Positions 1 through 8,698 of a DNA stretch of 64,000 bases are shown here, piece by piece. The position numbers were made by a program, and so were the translations under genes. The notes below the pieces were generated by a model that had not been told where the DNA came from, made no database searches, and saw nothing but the letters and a program-made list of their open reading frames with translations. The stretch covers positions 186,001-250,000 of the forward strand of contig JBLKOM010000001.1 of assembly GCA_047602755.1 (NCBI GenBank), read 5' to 3'. Origin of the DNA: JACJVV01 sp047602755 (lineage in GTDB: Archaea > Nanobdellota > Nanobdellia > Woesearchaeales > JACJVV01). Within the stretch, counting starts at the first letter, position 1; each line of letters begins with the position of its first letter.

Positions 1-15
1 AACTTTTTCAGCCAT
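1..15 (-). CDS. Start of a truncated gene running off the left edge
   Basis: An ATG at 15-13 on the minus strand is preceded by a purine-rich GGAGGAAA element at about 30-23, a good Shine-Dalgarno spacing. Only the first five codons (M-A-E-K-V) are inside the window, so no function can be given. It lies downstream of the PIN-domain gene on the same strand. Confidence 0.35.
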
Positions 16-95
16 TTTTAATTTTCCTCCTCTCTTTTTAGTTGAATCATGAGTGTCATCCACCCAGAATAAAGTTATTTTAGATGAACTGGTAT

Positions 96-797
96 TTAAA
101 TGTTTCGTGGTCGATAGCCTTTATAGAGTTTTAGAAGTGATACAATTTCCCTCTCTGAGATAGCGCAACCATTCAATTTTAAGGCCCATAAAAGGGGTTT
201 TAGTAAATCAGAGACGTTATCATATTTCAAATAATCATCAAAATATCCATGTTCTAAACCTACTAGAGCAAGTTCCACAGATCGTATAATCTTTAATGTT
301 GAGAAATGACGATGGAATTCTTTAAGATTTTCTTTATGTATTTGAACTTTTGAATTAAATCGTTTTTCTAAGATTTTATGCAATCTAAGAGGATTTTCGA
401 GTAAAAGCCTTGTAGTTCGTTCATCAACTACCAAAGCATCAGCATTAATGTTTTTTGCAAGCACTAAAGCATCAATCTCCCCTGCATTCAAAATAGTTAA
501 ATTTCTACCTTTAATGGAATAAATTGAATTTGTAAGTGAAGTTATTAGTTCAACCTCAGTTTGATAAATTTTAGTGTCAAAATTCTCTAAATAATTATCA
601 CCAATTAATTTTTTAATCATCATTGATTCAAAAGCAAATTTCTTTGATTTTGATGGAGTTTCAATTATTTCAATATGAACAGCATTACAAATATAAAATA
701 ATCCATCATATTTTTTACGAAGAAAAGGTATAATATCAAGCAATGAATTTAAAGCTAATGTAATCAAAGGTCCAGAATCAAACACTATCGCTTTCAT
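96..797 (-). CDS. PIN-domain protein, putative toxin ribonuclease
   Basis: A 233-residue protein with the acidic layout of PIN nucleases: Asp7 in the opening FDSGP strand, a mid-domain Glu43, the GEID pair Glu107/Asp109 in a helix, and Asp125 in VVDERTTR. PIN domains are Mg2+-dependent RNases and many are toxins. The C-terminal 80 residues extend beyond a minimal PIN domain and look helical. It follows the HTH gene at 844-1389 on the same strand with a 46-bp gap, which suggests a toxin-antitoxin-like pair. The family assignment is good; the toxin role is inferred from context. It could also be a stand-alone RNA-processing PIN protein. Confidence 0.72.
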   Translation of the reverse strand: MKAIVFDSGPLITLALNSLLDIIPFLRKKYDGLFYICNAVHIEIIETPSKSKKFAFESMMIKKLIGDNYLENFDTKIYQTEVELITSLTNSIYSIKGRNLTILNAGEIDALVLAKNINADALVVDERTTRLLLENPLRLHKILEKRFNSKVQIHKENLKEFHRHFSTLKIIRSVELALVGLEHGYFDDYLKYDNVSDLLKPLLWALKLNGCAISEREIVSLLKLYKGYRPRNI

Positions 798-843
798 ATT
801 TATATCCTCATAAACTTCAAAAAAATGATAACTAAATCAATAA

Positions 844-1389
844 TCATCTGAAAAGACCTCTTGCAAAATTAATTCGTGCTTTAGCATCTACCCTTCCAAA
901 TGAATCAGCATCATCAATTTTAAAATTTCCAACATAATCTAAAATATCCCAACGAGAAACACCCATTATTTCAGAAGCCTTACCGATAGATAAGCCATGT
1001 TCATAAATCTTAAGTCCTTTTTTAACTTGTGCATGTTTTATGGTCTGAAGTATTGTAACACCTAAATCTTTATCATACTTTTTAATATGGTCAAACAATT
1101 TTTTGATTTTTATTCTAAAAACAGTTTCATCATCAATAGAATTAATAGCCTCACCTATATGTTCACATAAAGAACTTGTATCAAGTCGTGAATCTTTAGA
1201 TAATATCTTATAAAGAGAATGAGTCAATACAGAAATGCTTATCGAATCACTATCATGCATAAGTGAGATATCTTCTAATAAACTATTACTTAATCTTTTT
1301 AATTCAGATACTATAACATTATTAGAACATAATATTTGCTTTACTTCTTTCAAAACAATTAATATATTATCTCTAACTTCATTTTCCAT
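844..1389 (-). CDS. Helix-turn-helix protein, putative antitoxin partner of the PIN protein
   Basis: A 181-residue, mostly helical protein. Residues about 133-155 (SIGKASEIMGVSRWDILDYV) form a helix-turn-helix of the kind seen in UPF0175-type antitoxins that pair with PIN toxins. The C-terminal tail (residues 156-181) could be the toxin-binding segment, as is common for such antitoxins. It is the first gene of the two-gene unit, the usual antitoxin-first order. A TATA-like TTTTTAAA lies about 25 bp upstream of the ATG, so the transcript is probably leaderless, and an inverted repeat sits just beyond it. The function is inferred from gene pairing and the HTH. Confidence 0.55.
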   Translation of the reverse strand: MENEVRDNILIVLKEVKQILCSNNVIVSELKRLSNSLLEDISLMHDSDSISISVLTHSLYKILSKDSRLDTSSLCEHIGEAINSIDDETVFRIKIKKLFDHIKKYDKDLGVTILQTIKHAQVKKGLKIYEHGLSIGKASEIMGVSRWDILDYVGNFKIDDADSFGRVDAKARINFARGLFR

Positions 1390-1443
1390 AACATATATAT
1401 AAATTCAAATTTTAAAAAGTTTATCTAAATATAATAGTTAGTT

Positions 1444-1478
1444 ATAGAACAAAAATAAAAGATACTATTTAGTTCTAT
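1444..1478. promoter_or_regulatory. Inverted repeat, candidate operator of the HTH-PIN pair
   Basis: ATAGAAC (1444-1450) and GTTCTAT (1472-1478) form a perfect 7-bp inverted repeat with 21 bp between the arms. It lies upstream of the TATA-like element of the minus-strand HTH gene and ahead of the plus-strand GTPase gene. A related AGAAC element recurs at about 1491-1501. Autoregulation by the HTH protein is an inference. Confidence 0.35.
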
Positions 1479-1566
1479 TATCATTAAGTTAGAAACAGAA
1501 CACCGAAAAGTATTTAAAGATTATTTCTAAGCATATACATAATAACTAAATGCGAGTGGAAGATGG

Positions 1567-2196
1567 ATGATCAATAAAATTAAAGATTTTTTCAATGATT
1601 TCTTCAGTAAATTTATGAAGAAGAAAAAGGACATGAAAATTGGCCTTTATGGACCACCAAATGGTGGAAAAACAACTTTAGCAAATCGAATTTGTAAAGA
1701 TTGGATTGGAGAAGATATGGGTTCTGTATCAAATGTTGCACATGAAACAAGAGAAATCCAAATTAAAGAACAAATCAATATAAAATCAAAAGGTAAAGAA
1801 TTAACATTTAATCTTATTGACACTCCTGGAATAGCTACTAAAATAGATTATGAAGAATTTATTAAAGCAGGCATGAAAGAAAAAGAAGCAAAAAAACGTG
1901 CTAAAGAAGCAACTAAAGGAGTTATTGATTCTATTAAATGGTTAGATGATATGGATATTGTTATCGTAGTATTAGACTCAACTATTGATCCTTATAGCCA
2001 AGTAAATATAACCATAATAGGTAATTTACAAGCAAGAAAAATTCCAGTAGTTATTGCAGCTAACAAAATCGATCTTAAAAAATCAAAAATTAAAAAAATA
2101 GAAGCAGCATTCCCTCAATATCCTGTGATTGGCATTTCTGGAAAGTATGGGAAAAATATGGAAAAGTTTTATGATACACTATTTGAGGTTGCATAA
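1567..2196 (+). CDS. Era-like archaeal GTP-binding protein
   Basis: A 209-residue GTPase. G1 is GPPNGGKT at 29-36, G3 is DTPG at 85-88 and G4 is NKID at 166-169, followed by a GISGKYG segment in the G5 position. The first about 22 residues form a basic amphipathic helix that could touch membrane or RNA. It starts a three-gene run with the DUF2073 gene (5-bp gap) and a Zn-ribbon gene, an association known across euryarchaea and DPANN; the shared process is not known to me, although ribosome- or RNA-related work is the usual guess for Era relatives. The upstream ATG at 1563 hits a stop after four codons, so 1567 is the start. Confidence 0.85.
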   Translation: MINKIKDFFNDFFSKFMKKKKDMKIGLYGPPNGGKTTLANRICKDWIGEDMGSVSNVAHETREIQIKEQINIKSKGKELTFNLIDTPGIATKIDYEEFIKAGMKEKEAKKRAKEATKGVIDSIKWLDDMDIVIVVLDSTIDPYSQVNITIIGNLQARKIPVVIAANKIDLKKSKIKKIEAAFPQYPVIGISGKYGKNMEKFYDTLFEVA

Positions 2197-2201
2197 ATAA
2201 A

Positions 2202-2600
2202 ATGGTTACATTACAAATATTACCCTATACTGAGATTGAACAACTTACATCTTTGGGTAGAATTAGAAAAATACTAAATATTGCAAAAGAAAATAAAATA
2301 GTTTTAATCCAAGGTAGACTCAAAAAAGAAGAAGAAGCAGAATTAATAAAAACCACAATGGAAGAAATTGACAAAAATTTCCAAGGAATAGAACTTGCTG
2401 TAATATACCCTAAAGAAAATAAAGATGAAGGAGTTATCTCGAATATTAAAAATACACTAATCAATAAATTATTAGGAGATAGACAAGGTTTAACCATTGT
2501 AGGGCCGGCAACTATTGTCAAACAAATCAAAAAAGACCCAAAAAAAATTGAATTATTAACTACTGAGAAAAAGAGCAAGAAAAACAAAAAAAGGAGATAA
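2202..2600 (+). CDS. DUF2073-type archaeal protein
   Basis: A 132-residue alpha/beta protein with a Lys-rich C-terminus (the last 15 residues are mostly K, T, N and S). The pattern of short beta strands (VTLQILPY, KIVLIQGRL, GIELAVIYP, GLTIVGPATIVKQI) and the fixed position between an Era-like GTPase and a Zn-ribbon protein match the archaeal DUF2073 family. No catalytic motif is seen. The basic tail suggests RNA contact. An antisense open frame over the same DNA is a shadow: it lacks an independent start signal and a family match. Confidence 0.75.
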   Translation: MVTLQILPYTEIEQLTSLGRIRKILNIAKENKIVLIQGRLKKEEEAELIKTTMEEIDKNFQGIELAVIYPKENKDEGVISNIKNTLINKLLGDRQGLTIVGPATIVKQIKKDPKKIELLTTEKKSKKNKKRR

Positions 2601-2612
2601 TCATTCTAAAAA

Positions 2613-3005
2613 ATGCCTCACCAATGTGTAAGATGTAGTGCACTTTATCCTGATGGTGCAAAAGAAATTTTAACAGGTTGTAGCAGTTGTTCAGGTAAAT
2701 TATTTTTCTATATCAAAAAAGAAAAACTTGAAGAACTTAAAAAAGCAAATGAAGAAATAAAACTTTCTGATAAAGATAAAAAGCAAATTGAAAAAGATGT
2801 ACGCGAACTTGTTGGTGATCAAATAAAAGAAAATGATCCTGTTGTATTAGATTTAGAGTCTATCAGAATAAAAAAACCAGGGCAATATGAATTAGACTTA
2901 GTTCACTTATTTAAGGGTGATCCTTTAGTATTCAAGTTAGAAGAAGGTAAATATATGATTGATGTAATTGAAACATTCAACAAATTTACTAAAAAGAAAA
3001 AATAA
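2613..3005 (+). CDS. Zn-ribbon protein of the Era/DUF2073 trio
   Basis: A 130-residue protein that opens with a zinc ribbon: C5-x2-C8 and C23-x2-C26. The middle is a charged, Lys/Glu-rich helix (about 38-70), followed by a small beta-rich C-terminal domain (residues 75-125). It is the third gene of the trio and is 12 bp from the DUF2073 stop. Homologues in other archaea are annotated only as Zn-ribbon containing proteins; a nucleic-acid-binding partner for the GTPase is a reasonable inference. Confidence 0.75.
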   Translation: MPHQCVRCSALYPDGAKEILTGCSSCSGKLFFYIKKEKLEELKKANEEIKLSDKDKKQIEKDVRELVGDQIKENDPVVLDLESIRIKKPGQYELDLVHLFKGDPLVFKLEEGKYMIDVIETFNKFTKKKK

Positions 3006-3064
3006 TAATAAATCAAAATTCAACTCAATCACACTAAATATTATTTTTTATTAATTAGAAAATA

Positions 3065-4261
3065 TTATTTCTTAGCCATAATTTCTATAATATCTAAATG
3101 ATCTAAAATGTGTTCTTTACCCATTGGCATTTTTGTTCTAACATTTATTGCTTTAACAAAATTATTACCAAAATCAGTATGCAATCTAAACGCAAAATCT
3201 AAAGCTGTTGCCTCATGAGGAAGCAAAAAACAATCAGGCAACACATTACCATTAGAATCTTCTAATTTACTAACACCACCAGGATGTATAGCTTTATATT
3301 TTAATAGATCAAAAACAGATTTATCTAAAACTGTTTGAACGCCTGTACCATTATAATTCTTAAGTATATTATTTTTGATAAAATCTAATGCCTTATTTTG
3401 TTTATCAGTAATTTTATCCCCTAAAATAATTTCAAAGTTATTATCTCCGGGAATATAATTTACTATATTATGCTTTGCAGCCTCTTTTAATGCTAGTTCA
3501 GATTCAGCGCTACAAGCAACAAATAACCTATCTGGAAACTCTTTTTTTAATTTCTCAAAATTTTCATAAGCAACAGGAACATCCATTTTATTACATGCAA
3601 TAATCATTGGCTTAGTAAGTTTTCTAAGTTCTGTTGCAAGTTGCATTCTTTGTTTATCATCCCAATCAAGTAAATTTGATGACAAACCCAGCTTTTTTAA
3701 AGTAATTTCAACCATTTCTTCAGTAACCATTAAACCAGAAAGCTGTTTAGCAATTGCCTTATGAACTTCACCATGTGACTGTTGAACAGTCCTTGCAAAT
3801 TTATCCCATCCCTTATCAATAATCCCAAGATACCAATAATCTAATTCTTCTTCAAGGAATTTAACATCATTTGCTGGATCATAAGTTCCTGGATTAATTG
3901 GCTCACCTTTTTCATTAGTAGAACCACTACAATCAATTACATGAATTAAAACATGTGCCTGACGTAAATCGTCTAAAAATTGATTACCCATCCCTTTACC
4001 TTCATGAGCACCAGGAACTAATCCTGCTACATCAATCATCTGCACAGGAACAAATCTCCATTCTCCTAAAATATAACCTTCACGTGGATTAGCAGTTTTA
4101 TTAAATTCTTTTGCAACATCCTTTATTTTAACATAACCTACACCAGAATTAGGTTTAATTGTAGCAAAGGGATAATTAGCTATTTCTACCTCTGCTAAAG
4201 TAGCAGACTTAAAAAAAGTACTTTTGCCAACATTTGCTTTTCCAACAACACCAATTATCAT
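3065..4261 (-). CDS. ychF: YchF/OLA1-type ATPase-GTPase (Obg family)
   Basis: A 398-residue protein that is full length for archaeal YchF. The P-loop GKANVGKS is at 7-14, a DVAG G3 motif sits in MIDVAGLVPGAHEGKGMGNQ (about 77-95), and CNKMD is near residue 225. A coiled-coil segment comes before G4, and a TGS domain occupies about 310-396. Family members bind ribosomes, often prefer ATP, and respond to stress. It is convergent with the Zn-ribbon gene and divergent from the PHP gene. A TATA-like run lies 20-30 bp upstream of the ATG, so it is probably leaderless. Confidence 0.93.
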   Translation of the reverse strand: MIIGVVGKANVGKSTFFKSATLAEVEIANYPFATIKPNSGVGYVKIKDVAKEFNKTANPREGYILGEWRFVPVQMIDVAGLVPGAHEGKGMGNQFLDDLRQAHVLIHVIDCSGSTNEKGEPINPGTYDPANDVKFLEEELDYWYLGIIDKGWDKFARTVQQSHGEVHKAIAKQLSGLMVTEEMVEITLKKLGLSSNLLDWDDKQRMQLATELRKLTKPMIIACNKMDVPVAYENFEKLKKEFPDRLFVACSAESELALKEAAKHNIVNYIPGDNNFEIILGDKITDKQNKALDFIKNNILKNYNGTGVQTVLDKSVFDLLKYKAIHPGGVSKLEDSNGNVLPDCFLLPHEATALDFAFRLHTDFGNNFVKAINVRTKMPMGKEHILDHLDIIEIMAKK

Positions 4262-4356
4262 TTAATTAATGAATATTACTTCTTTTTTATATATATTTCC
4301 ACTAAAATTAGATATTTCTAATAAGTTTTATAAAAACAGTAAATCAAATCAAACTT

Positions 4357-5046
4357 ATGCTAAAAGCAGACCTTCATCTTCATGCAAAAGAAGATAAACA
4401 AGATAACATAAACTATACAGCTAAAGAATTAATTGACAAAGCTGCTGAACTAAAATATAATGTTTTATCATTTACATTCCATAGAAAGTTTTTCTGGAAA
4501 AAAGAATTATATGACTATGCAAAAAATAAAGGAATAACATTAATTCCAGGAGCAGAATTATCTATTGAAAAAAGAGATGTTTTAGTTTATAATTTATCTA
4601 AAAATGATGATAAAATAAAAACATTTGAAGAATTAAGAAAATTAAAAAAGAAGAATAAAAATTTATTTGTGATTGCACCGCATCCTTACTTTAAGCTTAA
4701 ATATTGTCTTGAAGATGAACTTGAAAAAAATATCGATATTTTTGATGCTATTGAATTTTGTTGGTTTTATACTAAAACATTTAATATGAATAAAAAAGCA
4801 ATTAAAATTGCAAAAAAATACAAATTGCCTTTAATAGCTACATCAGATAATCATTTATTATGGAATTTTGGAAAAAATTATACATTAATAGATACAAAAA
4901 AACCAAATGAAATATTTAAAAAAATCAAAGAAAATAAAATTAAGATTTATAGCCCACCTAGAACATTGTTTACTATAGGAATAATTACACTTCTAATGAT
5001 CAATAAAGATTTAATTAAAAATATTAAGCAAATTTTCCGTAAATAA
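4357..5046 (+). CDS. PHP-domain metal-dependent phosphoesterase
   Basis: A 229-residue protein. PHP metal ligands can be followed in order: H7-x-H9 in DLHLH, H42, E67 (GAE), H109 (PHPYF) and D164-N-H166. PHP domains are trinuclear metal phosphoesterases acting on nucleotides, histidinol phosphate or sugar phosphates; the substrate here is unknown. The C-terminal segment (about 197-215, FTIGIITLLMIN) is hydrophobic enough to be a membrane anchor, which is unusual for a PHP enzyme, so it may act at the inner face of the membrane. Confidence 0.82.
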   Translation: MLKADLHLHAKEDKQDNINYTAKELIDKAAELKYNVLSFTFHRKFFWKKELYDYAKNKGITLIPGAELSIEKRDVLVYNLSKNDDKIKTFEELRKLKKKNKNLFVIAPHPYFKLKYCLEDELEKNIDIFDAIEFCWFYTKTFNMNKKAIKIAKKYKLPLIATSDNHLLWNFGKNYTLIDTKKPNEIFKKIKENKIKIYSPPRTLFTIGIITLLMINKDLIKNIKQIFRK

Positions 5047-5105
5047 TAAATAGTGCATCTACTAAATACATTAAAATTAAATAAATATCCAATAAATATC
5101 ATAAA

Positions 5106-5750
5106 ATGGCACCACCTGTAATAAAACACAAATATAGCAATTATGTAAAAAAAGAAATAATATTTGATACTAGAATCAAGCATAAAGACTATTTTGATAT
5201 GAAATACCTTTACATGATGTGTCACGAATGGTTCATGGAACATAAATGGGGTCCATCAAGTGACCAGAAATGGCCAGAAACAATGTATCTTCACAGATGG
5301 TTACAATCAGGTAGCGAAGAAATATGGATATGGTGGAGATTTAGAAAACAGTTTAATAGATTTATAAGATATGATTTAGATGTAGATTGGCATATTATTG
5401 GGCTTGAAAAGGCTGAAATGGTAAAAGATGGTAAAAAGTACAAAATGAATAAAGGTGAAGCAGAATTTAAGATTTACGTTAAATTAATATTTGATGCTGG
5501 TGGTGAATTTAATAGTGGATTCTTAAAATCAGTCAAAGAAACATTTTGGCAAAGAATGTACTATAAAGACATACTTGCACACAGAAAACAATTATATCAC
5601 CAAGTTTATGAATTCAAACAAGCAGTTAAAACATACTTTAATCTACAGCAATATCTTCCTGAGCCAGAATTACATAAATTTTTCAAAGATGATACTTTAC
5701 ATACGCCATTTGTTGATCCTGCTCCAAAAGGCCCTTCTGGTGGAAATTAG
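5106..5750 (+). CDS. Conserved-looking protein of unknown function, Trp-rich
   Basis: A 214-residue soluble protein that I cannot assign. It has an aromatic-rich core: CHEWFMEHKWGPS near 40-52, EEIWIWWRFRKQ near 75-86 and DVDWHIIGLEKAEM near 95-108. A basic beta strand and a helix-rich C-terminus (YYKDILAHRKQLYHQVYEFK) follow. The high Trp content, neat reading frame and lack of low-complexity sequence argue for a real, constrained gene. It has a 59-bp gap to the PHP gene and precedes DRG on the same strand. It may be lineage-restricted. Confidence 0.7.
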   Translation: MAPPVIKHKYSNYVKKEIIFDTRIKHKDYFDMKYLYMMCHEWFMEHKWGPSSDQKWPETMYLHRWLQSGSEEIWIWWRFRKQFNRFIRYDLDVDWHIIGLEKAEMVKDGKKYKMNKGEAEFKIYVKLIFDAGGEFNSGFLKSVKETFWQRMYYKDILAHRKQLYHQVYEFKQAVKTYFNLQQYLPEPELHKFFKDDTLHTPFVDPAPKGPSGGN

Positions 5751-5863
5751 CATAAAATAGTATAATTATAAATTGTATGATTTTTTATTCTAATAAGTAT
5801 AAAAAATAGTAAATCAAAAAAAATCAGATAAAAATATAAGTCACTTCTATATTATCTTAAATA

Positions 5864-6997
5864 ATGGCAGAAAATAATAAAATAGATAAAAAAGATAATA
5901 GAAAATCACCTACTTCTGAGCGTATAGCTGAATTAGAAAAAGAAATAGCAAATACAAAATATAACAAAAGAACACAATTTGCAATTGGCCTTCTAAAAGC
6001 AAAATTAGCAAAACTAAAAGAAAAATCAGCAAACTCAGGTAAAGGACAAAAAAAAGGTGAAGGCTTTTCTGTTCGAAAAGCTGGAGATGCTACTGCAATA
6101 TTACTTGGCTTTCCATCTGTAGGTAAATCAACCTTACTAAATACACTTACTAATGCAAATTCAGAAATAGGACATTATGCATTCACAACTCTTACGTGTA
6201 TTCCAGGTACAATGGAATATAATGGATCAAAAATTCAAATACTTGATGTTCCAGGGATTGTAGAAGGTGCAGCAAGTGGTACTGGGCGAGGAAAAGAAGT
6301 TTTACAAGTTATCAGAAATGCTGATCTAATAATTATTGTTCTTGATGCATTTTATCCAAATCATTATAAAAAAATAATCAAAGAAGTAAGAGAAGTAGGT
6401 GTAAGAATAAATGAAAAAAAACCTGATGTTAAAATTATAAAAACTGCTAAAGGTGGAATTGATGTTGGAAGTACAGTTAAATTAACAAAACTAACAACTG
6501 ATATGATTAAAAAAATGATGAATGAATTAGGTTATGTTAATGCAGGTATAGTATTACGAGAAGATATAGATGCTGATCAATTAATAGACATTGTTGAAGC
6601 TAATAAAATTTACACACCTGCAATAACAATAATCAATAAAACAGATATTGCATCAAAAGAACAATTAAAATTATTTGAGAATATTGACATAGATTTAGGA
6701 ATTTCTGCAAAAAATAAAGAACATATTGATGAATTAAAAAAAGTAATTTTTGATAAATTAAGTTTCATAAGAATTTATTTAAAAGAAATTGGGAAAAAAC
6801 CAGATATGAAAGAACCAATGATTATGACACAACCATGCACGTTACAAAATCTTTGTGAAAAAATACATAAAGATTTTGTCATGAAATTTAAATTTGCAAG
6901 AATTTGGGGAAAAAGTGTGAAATTTGATGGACAAAAAATTGTAAAGTTATCACATGAAATTAAAGACCAAGATATAATTGAACTACACCTTAGATAA
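5864..6997 (+). CDS. DRG-family GTPase
   Basis: A 377-residue developmentally-regulated-GTP-binding (DRG/Rbg) type protein. An N-terminal coiled coil with a basic stretch spans 1-65. G1 is GFPSVGKST at 82-90, and the Obg-like switch segment YAFTTLTCIPGTMEYNG follows. The G3 motif is DVPG, G4 is NKTD near 250, and a TGS domain fills the last about 75 residues. DRGs associate with translating ribosomes. It gives a third translation-type GTPase within 6 kb, with Era-like and YchF. Confidence 0.92.
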   Translation: MAENNKIDKKDNRKSPTSERIAELEKEIANTKYNKRTQFAIGLLKAKLAKLKEKSANSGKGQKKGEGFSVRKAGDATAILLGFPSVGKSTLLNTLTNANSEIGHYAFTTLTCIPGTMEYNGSKIQILDVPGIVEGAASGTGRGKEVLQVIRNADLIIIVLDAFYPNHYKKIIKEVREVGVRINEKKPDVKIIKTAKGGIDVGSTVKLTKLTTDMIKKMMNELGYVNAGIVLREDIDADQLIDIVEANKIYTPAITIINKTDIASKEQLKLFENIDIDLGISAKNKEHIDELKKVIFDKLSFIRIYLKEIGKKPDMKEPMIMTQPCTLQNLCEKIHKDFVMKFKFARIWGKSVKFDGQKIVKLSHEIKDQDIIELHLR

Positions 6998-7068
6998 AAT
7001 ATGTTGCAAAAGTATAGCAAATAACTTTATCCCAGAAACTTTTATACTAAAACAAATACTTAATCCAC

Positions 7069-7557
7069 ATGACAACCAATTGCTTATTTTGCAACATTAA
7101 AGAAGATTATATTTTTGAAAATGAACATTTCTTTGCTATATTTGACATTCATCCAATATCACCTGGACATTCATTAGTTATTCCAAAAAAACATATAATC
7201 TCATTACTAGATTTAGAAACAAAACAATGGAATAACTTACATGAAGCAATCAAAGAAACAATAAAGATAATTGAGAATAGCAATTTTCAAGAGATATATC
7301 AAAAAATAATTATAAATAAACCAAAAGAAAAATCAAGATTTTTTTGCAAAAAAATGTTATCTCATATTGGTATTAATAAAAAACCTGATGGTTATAATAT
7401 TGGTAATAATGAAGGTGAAGTTGCTGGAAGAACAATACACCATTTGCATATTCAAATAATTCCTAGATACAAAAATGATGTAGAAAATCCAGTTGGAGGA
7501 ATAAGAAATATTATCCCTGGATTAGGAGATTATAAAAATAATATTTTTCTAAATTAA
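7069..7557 (+). CDS. HIT-family nucleotide-binding protein with Gln in the triad
   Basis: A 162-residue HIT protein. The N-terminal C5-x2-C8 (CLFC) and the IFDIHPISPGHSLVIPKKH segment are typical. The C-terminal motif reads H125-L-H127-I-Q129, so the last residue of the usual HxHxH is Gln, as in the GalT/Ap4A-phosphorylase branch. A basic insertion of about 25 residues (80-104) precedes the GYNIGNNEG loop. HIT enzymes hydrolyse or transfer nucleoside monophosphates from dinucleotides or adenylates; which reaction applies here is unclear because of the Gln. Confidence 0.85.
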   Translation: MTTNCLFCNIKEDYIFENEHFFAIFDIHPISPGHSLVIPKKHIISLLDLETKQWNNLHEAIKETIKIIENSNFQEIYQKIIINKPKEKSRFFCKKMLSHIGINKKPDGYNIGNNEGEVAGRTIHHLHIQIIPRYKNDVENPVGGIRNIIPGLGDYKNNIFLN

Positions 7558-7597
7558 TATAATAAATAAAAAGAATTAAACAAATAATAACATAAAA

Positions 7598-8566
7598 TTA
7601 TCCTCTAATAATTAAAAAAACTATATATGCAATATATAATAAAACAAATACTATTCCTTCCCATTTATCAAGACAATGTTTTTTACCCGTAAACATAAAC
7701 AAAAATAGTAAAGCAGTAGCAAATAATACTAATACAATATCAATAACAACATTTTGAGGAAAAACTAATGGATTTATAACTGCAGTTAACCCAAGAACCC
7801 ACAATATGTTAAAAATATTACTTCCAATAATGTTACCAACTGCTAAATCAACATTTTTCTTTAATGCAGCAACTATTGATGTTACAAGTTCTGGTAAAGA
7901 TGTTCCAATTGCAACAATAGTAGCTGATATTAAGAAATCACTAATTCCAAAAGCCTTTGCAATAAATACAGCTCCTTCAACAGTCCATTTACCACCAAAA
8001 AAAAGTCCAATTAGCCCAAAAGAAATCATAAAAAAGATAGAATAGTTAGAATGATTTTTAGTTTTAATACCTTCAATTTCACTTCTCAATATTTTATCTT
8101 GTTTAGTTAAACAAAAAATATAATACATAAAAGAACCAAATACTATTAAAAGAATTAATCCTTCTAATCTAGATAAAATAATATTTGAAGCATTAAAAAT
8201 ATAATCATTAAAATAAAAAACAAGCAATAGTAAAACTACAAAAAAAGAAAAAGGAATTTCTTTCCATGTTGTGTTACTCTTAACATTAAGTTTTGCAATT
8301 AAAGCGAGAATACCTAGTATTAACAATGTGTTAGACATATTACTACCAAAAATATTACCTAATGCAACTTCATAATTACCTCTCAATGAAGCAATAATAT
8401 TAATAATTAACTCTGGAAGTGAAGTCCCAAAAGCAACAACTGTAATACCAATTACAAAAGTTGAAACACCTAATTTATTTGCCAAAGACGATGACCCTTC
8501 TATTAAGAAATCTGCTGATTTAATTAGTAATACAAGTCCTACAAATAATAAAATATATTCTAGCAT
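7598..8566 (-). CDS. Calcium/cation antiporter, CaCA superfamily (YrbG-like)
   Basis: A 322-residue integral membrane protein with about 10 transmembrane segments. It is built from two homologous halves, each with an alpha-repeat: GTSLPELIINIIAS then ALGNIFGSN (first half), and GTSLPELVTSIVAA then AVGNIIGSN (second half). These GTSxPE and GNxxGSN motifs are the ion-coordination signature of Na+/Ca2+ exchangers. It probably extrudes Ca2+ in exchange for Na+ or H+. It is convergent with the HIT gene. Confidence 0.92.
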   Translation of the reverse strand: MLEYILLFVGLVLLIKSADFLIEGSSSLANKLGVSTFVIGITVVAFGTSLPELIINIIASLRGNYEVALGNIFGSNMSNTLLILGILALIAKLNVKSNTTWKEIPFSFFVVLLLLVFYFNDYIFNASNIILSRLEGLILLIVFGSFMYYIFCLTKQDKILRSEIEGIKTKNHSNYSIFFMISFGLIGLFFGGKWTVEGAVFIAKAFGISDFLISATIVAIGTSLPELVTSIVAALKKNVDLAVGNIIGSNIFNILWVLGLTAVINPLVFPQNVVIDIVLVLFATALLFLFMFTGKKHCLDKWEGIVFVLLYIAYIVFLIIRG

Positions 8567-8698
8567 TATTTTAATTACATATACTTAATGAATTTAAAAT
8601 TCTATCGGTAATTAGTTAATAATTACAAAATATCAAAAAACAAGTAAATCTTTTAGATATCCATAATGTTTATAAAAAAACTAATATAATAATAGAAT

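Noticed and set aside
2225..2587. Antisense 120-residue open frame over the DUF2073 gene
   Set aside because: Hydrophobic mirror of a Lys/Glu-rich coding strand; no promoter, start signal or family match.
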